In this document: positions 60,040 through 64,000 of the stretch, in pieces
Position numbering within the stretch: the stretch's first letter is position 1
How the letters are laid out: the number at the start of each line of letters is the position of its first letter
DNA from: Orientia tsutsugamushi str. Boryong
GTDB lineage: Bacteria > Pseudomonadota > Alphaproteobacteria > Rickettsiales > Rickettsiaceae
Length of the DNA stretch: 64,000 nucleotides
Direction: 5' to 3'
Assembly: GCF_000063545.1 (NCBI RefSeq)
Contig: NC_009488.1
Coordinates: 1,178,001-1,242,000 of the forward strand
Position numbers and translations under genes: made by a program
The notes under the pieces: model-generated
The model's database searches: none
Told to the model about the DNA's origin: nothing
What the model saw: only the letters and a program-made list of their open reading frames with translations

Positions 60040-61625
60040 AAATTGGTCTTCTAAGGCAGATAGTATAAGTATGAAGATTTATATATGTTTGGCATAAAAA
60101 TTTTTTTCAACCTATTTTCAACCTTTTGAACAAAAATTTGACTGTAATTTTATAAAAAAATTATTTTCTAAAACACCTACTATAGCTGTATTTTTGGAGA
60201 TGAAAAATGCGCCCTGTAGTAATAGTTGTAATATTATTAAAAATAATAGTAACAATAATGACACAATATTTTATAACTTTATTGGAAATATCATTCCACC
60301 AGAATGGAGAAAGCTAAGTGGAGATAATGGAAAAGCATTAAGTAAAACATCTAAACAGCTTTTATCATTCATAGTATTTAGACTACATATCTATTACAAC
60401 AAAGATATAGATGAATTACAGGAAAGTTATCAACTTTATGAAGATAAGCTGAATGTTGGTCAAAGAAGAGTTAGGCAATGCTTAGTAGAATTAAGAGATG
60501 CAGGTTTTATTGAAGTTGAAAATAGGACAATAATTAAAGACAATGTTAAGTTACGTAATGTTCCTTGCATAAAAATTCTGAAAAATTTTCAGCACTATAG
60601 TGAAAAAGGAAAAGAAGAAAATATAGCCTTACCAGAAAAAAAATTTCGTCCCAACATGAAAGAAATTTCAGGTCAACCTGAAACTTTTTTCAGGGACATA
60701 TATAGATATATAAAAAAAATCTAAAATATCTAGATCTACTGAAGGTGAGTTAGTAGAGAATAACAAAAATGAAAATGAAGAACAAAATTTTCAAAATGTT
60801 GATGATTTTGAAAATGATATACGGACTTCAACTAAAAATCGCAATAAAGACATTGAATCACTAATAACAAAGATTCTCAAGTCTTCGAATGGTAAAAAAG
60901 AATGGTTCAAAAGGTACAGGCTAGAAGACTTTTACCCAACTAACACCAGAAGATGTAGTTACACTGCAACATAAGTCTGATAGAGGTTTTAACATATACT
61001 TTATCAACAAATTACTATTAAAGCTAGCAGATCAATATTCGAATTATCATTTTGGCGGTAAGGCATCAGTTCTAAACTATATGGCAAAAGCGTTAGCAAA
61101 TGAATTACGAACTACTGATCAGGCAAATAGTGACAACTGTGGACTTGATAACGTAGAAAAATTTAATAAGGAAAAATATCTTGCGCAAATTGAAACAAGG
61201 ACAAATCTTAGTAAGGAAAGCCAGTTGAAGCATAAAATTGCTGGTTCTTTTGAAGCAGCTATGGCTTATCAAATTTTGACTTCTTGTAGTTTTGGGCCAG
61301 CAGTTCGAACTAAGTTTTTTGTTAAGTTGCTTAAAAATATTACACTAACAGAATGTGATAGATCAAAGATATTACAAGCTGTACAAGATGTATATGGATA
61401 CGACAAGAATTACAAGTTACACCATTTGAGCAACTCAAAACTGTTTCACAGAAACAAATCAATGAAGAAGAGTATCTCTTGAATCTGAGTAAACAATTGG
61501 ACTCCAACTCAACTTGGTACAAAGTACGAAAATACATACTTCAACATTACAAATATGAGCAAGTTATTGATAAAATATGGTTTAGTAAATTAAAAGTTGT
61601 AAATGAAGATAATGTTAATAAAAAA
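60040..61625. repeat. 1.6-kb inverted repeat, right arm (replication gene C)
   Basis: Counterpart of 48765-50368. Main differences: a 16-base deletion after the start codon, and a shift in the last third. Confidence 0.88.
60106..60127 (+). promoter_or_regulatory. Two 11-bp repeats upstream of replication gene C
   Basis: TTCAACCTATT-TTCAACCTTTT, period 11, about 80 bases upstream of the start region, the same as for copy B. Confidence 0.45.
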
Positions 61626-61745
61626 ATATTCATTAAAGCAAAAACAGAATTTGAAGATAGTTACATCAGAGGAAATTATCTGAAAGATTTTGAGTACGCT
61701 TTTAAAGCTCAAGGGTTTTCTTTTGAGTTAGTTAAGTTCGAATAA
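60198..61745 (+). pseudogene. Plasmid-type replication protein with DnaA_N-like domain, copy C
   Basis: Collinear with copy B. A 16-base deletion removes codons after MRPVV, so the winged-helix part is now in frame with ATG 60200 (MKNAPCSNSCNIIK), which overlaps the ribosome site. The first frame ends at 60724 (YRYIKKI). A later stretch runs to TNTRRCSYTAT (60972), then LTPEDVVTLQHKSDRGFNIY in the +1 frame up to VQDVYGYDKN, and after another shift ELQVTPFEQL ... to the end. The last piece (61479-61745) has the complete DnaA_N-like domain: WYKVRKYILQHYKYEQVIDK, WFSKLKVVNEDN and NKKIFIKAKTEFEDSYIRGN. dnaB follows 24 bp later. Confidence 0.68.
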
Positions 61746-61769
61746 TTTTAATAAAATTTAAAGAGTGAT

Positions 61770-63203
61770 ATGGAAAAAGATCTTGCAAAGATTGCTCCAA
61801 ATAATATTTAAGCAGAGCAAATGATACTTGGGGCAATTCTGATTAACAATCGTGCGCTATATAACATTAACGAATTTTTACTGCCGGAACATTTTTATGA
61901 ACCATTACATGGTAAAATATATAAGTCAATTAATCTCATTATTAGTAAAGGAATTAGTGCTACTGTAATTTCGCTCAAAAATATGCTAGGCAATGAACTC
62001 GCATTTGAGGAAATAGGTGGAGTAGATTATCTAGCTAAACTTACAACTTTAGCATTAAGTATAGTTAATGTTAATGAATACGGCAAAATAGTATATGATC
62101 TCGCACTGCGGCGTTATTTAATTGAAATTGCAGAAAAAATAGCAACGAATGCATATTCTTCTACTTTAGCAGATACAGCTATCAGTAAGATCGAAACTGC
62201 TGAATCTCAATTATATGATCTAGCTTCAAGAGGAACTTTAAGTCAAGGATTTATAAAATTATAAACTTCAATTGAAGAATCATGGACATCAATTTCATCT
62301 GCTATTAAAAATAAAAACTCTATTAACGGTATTAGTAGTGGACTACCTGACCTTGATTCAAAGCTTGGAGGATTTAAAAATTCTGACCTAATAATATTAG
62401 CTGGCAGGCCCTCAATGGGTAAAACTGCTTTAGGAGTTAACTTAGCAATAAATGCTTGTAAATATTTTCTTACTCAAAAAAATACTAAAGATAATGTACC
62501 ATCAGTTGGCTTCTTTTCTTTAGAAATGTCATCTCAGCAAATCTCTACTCGAATTCTTTCTATAGAATCTGAAATTAATAGCTCTGCATTATTTAACGGT
62601 AAAATAGGTGAACAAGATGTTGATAAGTTAAAGACTGTACAAAATGAAATACAAAAGTGGAATTTTTTTATAGATGATGCTCCTGCAATCTCAATATCAG
62701 CAATTAGATCACGAGCTCGTAGACTTAAACGCACTCATAATTTAGCAATATTATTTATTGATTATTTGCAGTTAATTAAGATTGATTCAAATAGAAGTCA
62801 ATATAATAGAGTAAATGAAATTTCTGAAATTACTCAAAGCCTAAAAGCACTTGCAAAAGAACTTAATATTCCAATAATTGCATTATCACAATTATCTAGA
62901 GCTGTTGAACAAAGGCCTGATAAAAAGCCGTTGCTATCAGATCTAAGAGAATCAGGCTCCATTGAACAGGATGCCGATATTGTAATGCTTATATATCGTG
63001 ACGAATATTACTTATCTAGATCAGAGCCAGCTCCTGGAACGCCAGAATATACGGAATGGATTGCTAAACAAGATAGATGTCATAATACTGCTGAAATAAT
63101 TGTTGCTAAACACCGTAATGGGCCAGTTGGTACAGTGAAGTTACACTATACTAATCAGTATTCTAAATTTGGCAATATTGTTAAAAACTCTCAGCAAGGT
63201 TAA
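61770..63203 (+). pseudogene. dnaB: Replicative DNA helicase DnaB with two in-frame stop codons
   Basis: Hexameric helicase. The full frame from ATG 61770 (MEKDLAKIAPNN) is collinear with DnaB over 477 codons. It has an N-terminal domain (EAEQMILGAILINNRALYN-like, GGVDYLAKL), linker, and RecA-like domain with Walker A AGRPSMGKTA, Walker B ILFIDYLQLI and LSQLSRAVEQRPDKKPLLSD. However, TAA replaces what is likely GAA at codon 14 (61809-61811), and another TAA (likely CAA) is at 62262-62264 in the linker. No frameshift is present. It could be a decaying extra copy, possibly RAGE cargo; a true chromosomal dnaB would be essential. Confidence 0.88.
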
Positions 63204-63430
63204 TAAACACTAGATTATGCATAAATGAAAAAATGCTGGTCCAAAAAAAAAAATTACAGCAAAATTTTACTCATTAACACCAGAGATATACAACTTAAGG
63301 TTAGTTCGTGATAACTGAATCAAAAATTTTATAATTTAATTTGCTTCTTTTCCAGTTTTTATCTGGGATTGGAGTATACAAAAAGTTTGAATTATGGTAT
63401 AATTTATTAATAACCATTTAGAGATGGAAA

Positions 63431-63652
63431 ATGATAGATTTTTATAGTGAGAGCTTAATAAATAAGCTGCTCAGAACCAACGTAAGATTTAACACCAAAA
63501 TTGATCTTGATAAAGTTGAAAGAGCAATACTTTACGCTAAAAAATATCATGGCCAGCAAAAGAGAGATACTGGAGAACTATACTATACACATCCATTGAA
63601 AGTAGCTCACATGGTATCAGACCACAGCTTTGAAACAGATACAATAGATTAA
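63431..63652 (+). pseudogene. SpoT/RelA-type HD hydrolase, N-terminal fragment
   Basis: 73 residues: AILYAKKYHGQQKRDTGELY, YTHPLKVAHMVSDH, ending ETDTID and a stop where (p)ppGpp hydrolases continue with the HD motif ALLHDTIED. The metal site and the synthetase part are lost. Short SpoT-like genes are standard RAGE cargo in Orientia and Rickettsia. A TATAAT-like box lies about 30 bases upstream (63397-63402). Confidence 0.83.
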
Positions 63653-63727
63653 TTCTAGGAAATAGAATTGACAAAAAGTATAATTAACATTAACTTTATA
63701 AAAATATTAAATTAGATAGATACTGAT

Positions 63728-64000
63728 ATGAGTATTTTAAAATCACTTTTACAACCGTGTTATGCTGTTATATTAGCATTCGTTGTATTATCTTCACCAT
63801 CAATATGTACAGCGAATAATAATGTAAACTTCAATACTTCTAAAGTTAGTATTGATACTTCACAATTCTATATAAAATTTTCAACTGGTATTGCTACTAA
63901 CTACGATACATTAGAAGCTGGAATTGGTTATAGATTAGATCGGCACAGAATGGATATAAGATTAGGATTTATTGGGCATCACAACTGTAGAGATAACTTT
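63728..64000 (+). CDS. Exported protein, probably outer-membrane beta-barrel; cut by window end
   Basis: 91 residues are visible. A typical signal peptide (MSILKSLLQPCYAVILAFVV, cleavage near CTA-NN) is followed by alternating strands: FYIKFSTGIATNYDTLEAGI and GYRLDRHRMDIRLGFIGHH. This pattern suits small outer-membrane barrels such as the Surface_Ag_2/OmpX-like families. The C-terminus lies outside the window, so the family cannot be fixed. Confidence 0.65.
   Translation, partial: MSILKSLLQPCYAVILAFVVLSSPSICTANNNVNFNTSKVSIDTSQFYIKFSTGIATNYDTLEAGIGYRLDRHRMDIRLGFIGHHNCRDNF

Overview
The window looks like the chromosome of an obligate intracellular Rickettsiales bacterium, most likely Orientia tsutsugamushi. 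It is very AT-rich. A thin set of alphaproteobacterial housekeeping genes (dnaQ, carD, tsaD, nadK, tolQRA, hemB, prfB, lepA, ssb, greA, rpoH, ntrYX, comEC, tRNA-Phe) is set in a dense mass of decayed mobile DNA. That DNA includes pieces of an F-type conjugative element (RAGE: int, traL, traE, traK, traB, traV, traC), RAGE-type cargo (ankyrin/F-box protein, SpoT-like HD fragment, DnaA_N-type replication proteins), IS5-, IS630- and IS982-family insertion sequences, group II introns and several families of small non-coding elements. The species call is an inference from gene content; no database was searched.

Layout. 1-2637: int-traL-traE end of a RAGE, minus strand, repeated almost exactly at 46100-48736. 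2687-3337: sco1. 3460-5395: nested IS remnants. 5386-8822: sodium-solute symporter/histidine kinase/receiver gene broken by a one-base frameshift. 9569-12828: dnaQ, carD, tsaD, nadK (plus strand). 12930-15293: tolQ-tolR-tolA operon (minus). 15457-16470: hemB. 17181-19637: large unrecognised protein. 19954-21058: prfB with its programmed +1 frameshift. 21209-23014: lepA. 23040-29880: mobile-element graveyard with a group II intron and three IS5 copies. 29881-31287: alpha/beta hydrolase and ssb. 31447-37087: second group II intron, a truncated ankyrin gene, replication gene copy A, IS982 remnant. 37705-39130: greA-rpoH. 39380-44430: more remnants, a PCu(A)C copper chaperone and a broken ankyrin/F-box gene. 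44433-50197: RAGE segment traC'-traV-'traB-traK'-traE-traL-int plus replication gene copy B. 50385-51215: IS remnants. 51193-58969: pentapeptide-repeat protein, ntrX, ntrY, tRNA-Phe, comEC. 59129-59887: membrane protein. 60198-61745: replication gene copy C. 61770-63203: dnaB with two in-frame stops. 63431-64000: SpoT fragment and the start of an exported protein.

How it fits together. The housekeeping genes are mostly intact and the mobile genes mostly broken. The clearest structural results are: (i) a 143-bp palindromic element, present in six full copies, that looks like a non-autonomous derivative of the resident IS5 element, with 3-bp TAA target duplications confirmed in three cases by an uninterrupted copy in the same window; (ii) two inverted group II introns that each carry half of one split 143-bp element, best explained by an inversion between them; (iii) a family of DnaA_N-type replication proteins (copies A, B, C and remnant D) in which A, B and C share the same frame break, with 11-bp TCAACC repeats upstream of copies B and C and also upstream of the RAGE integrase; (iv) an IS630 end that supplies the stop codon and last residues of two host genes.
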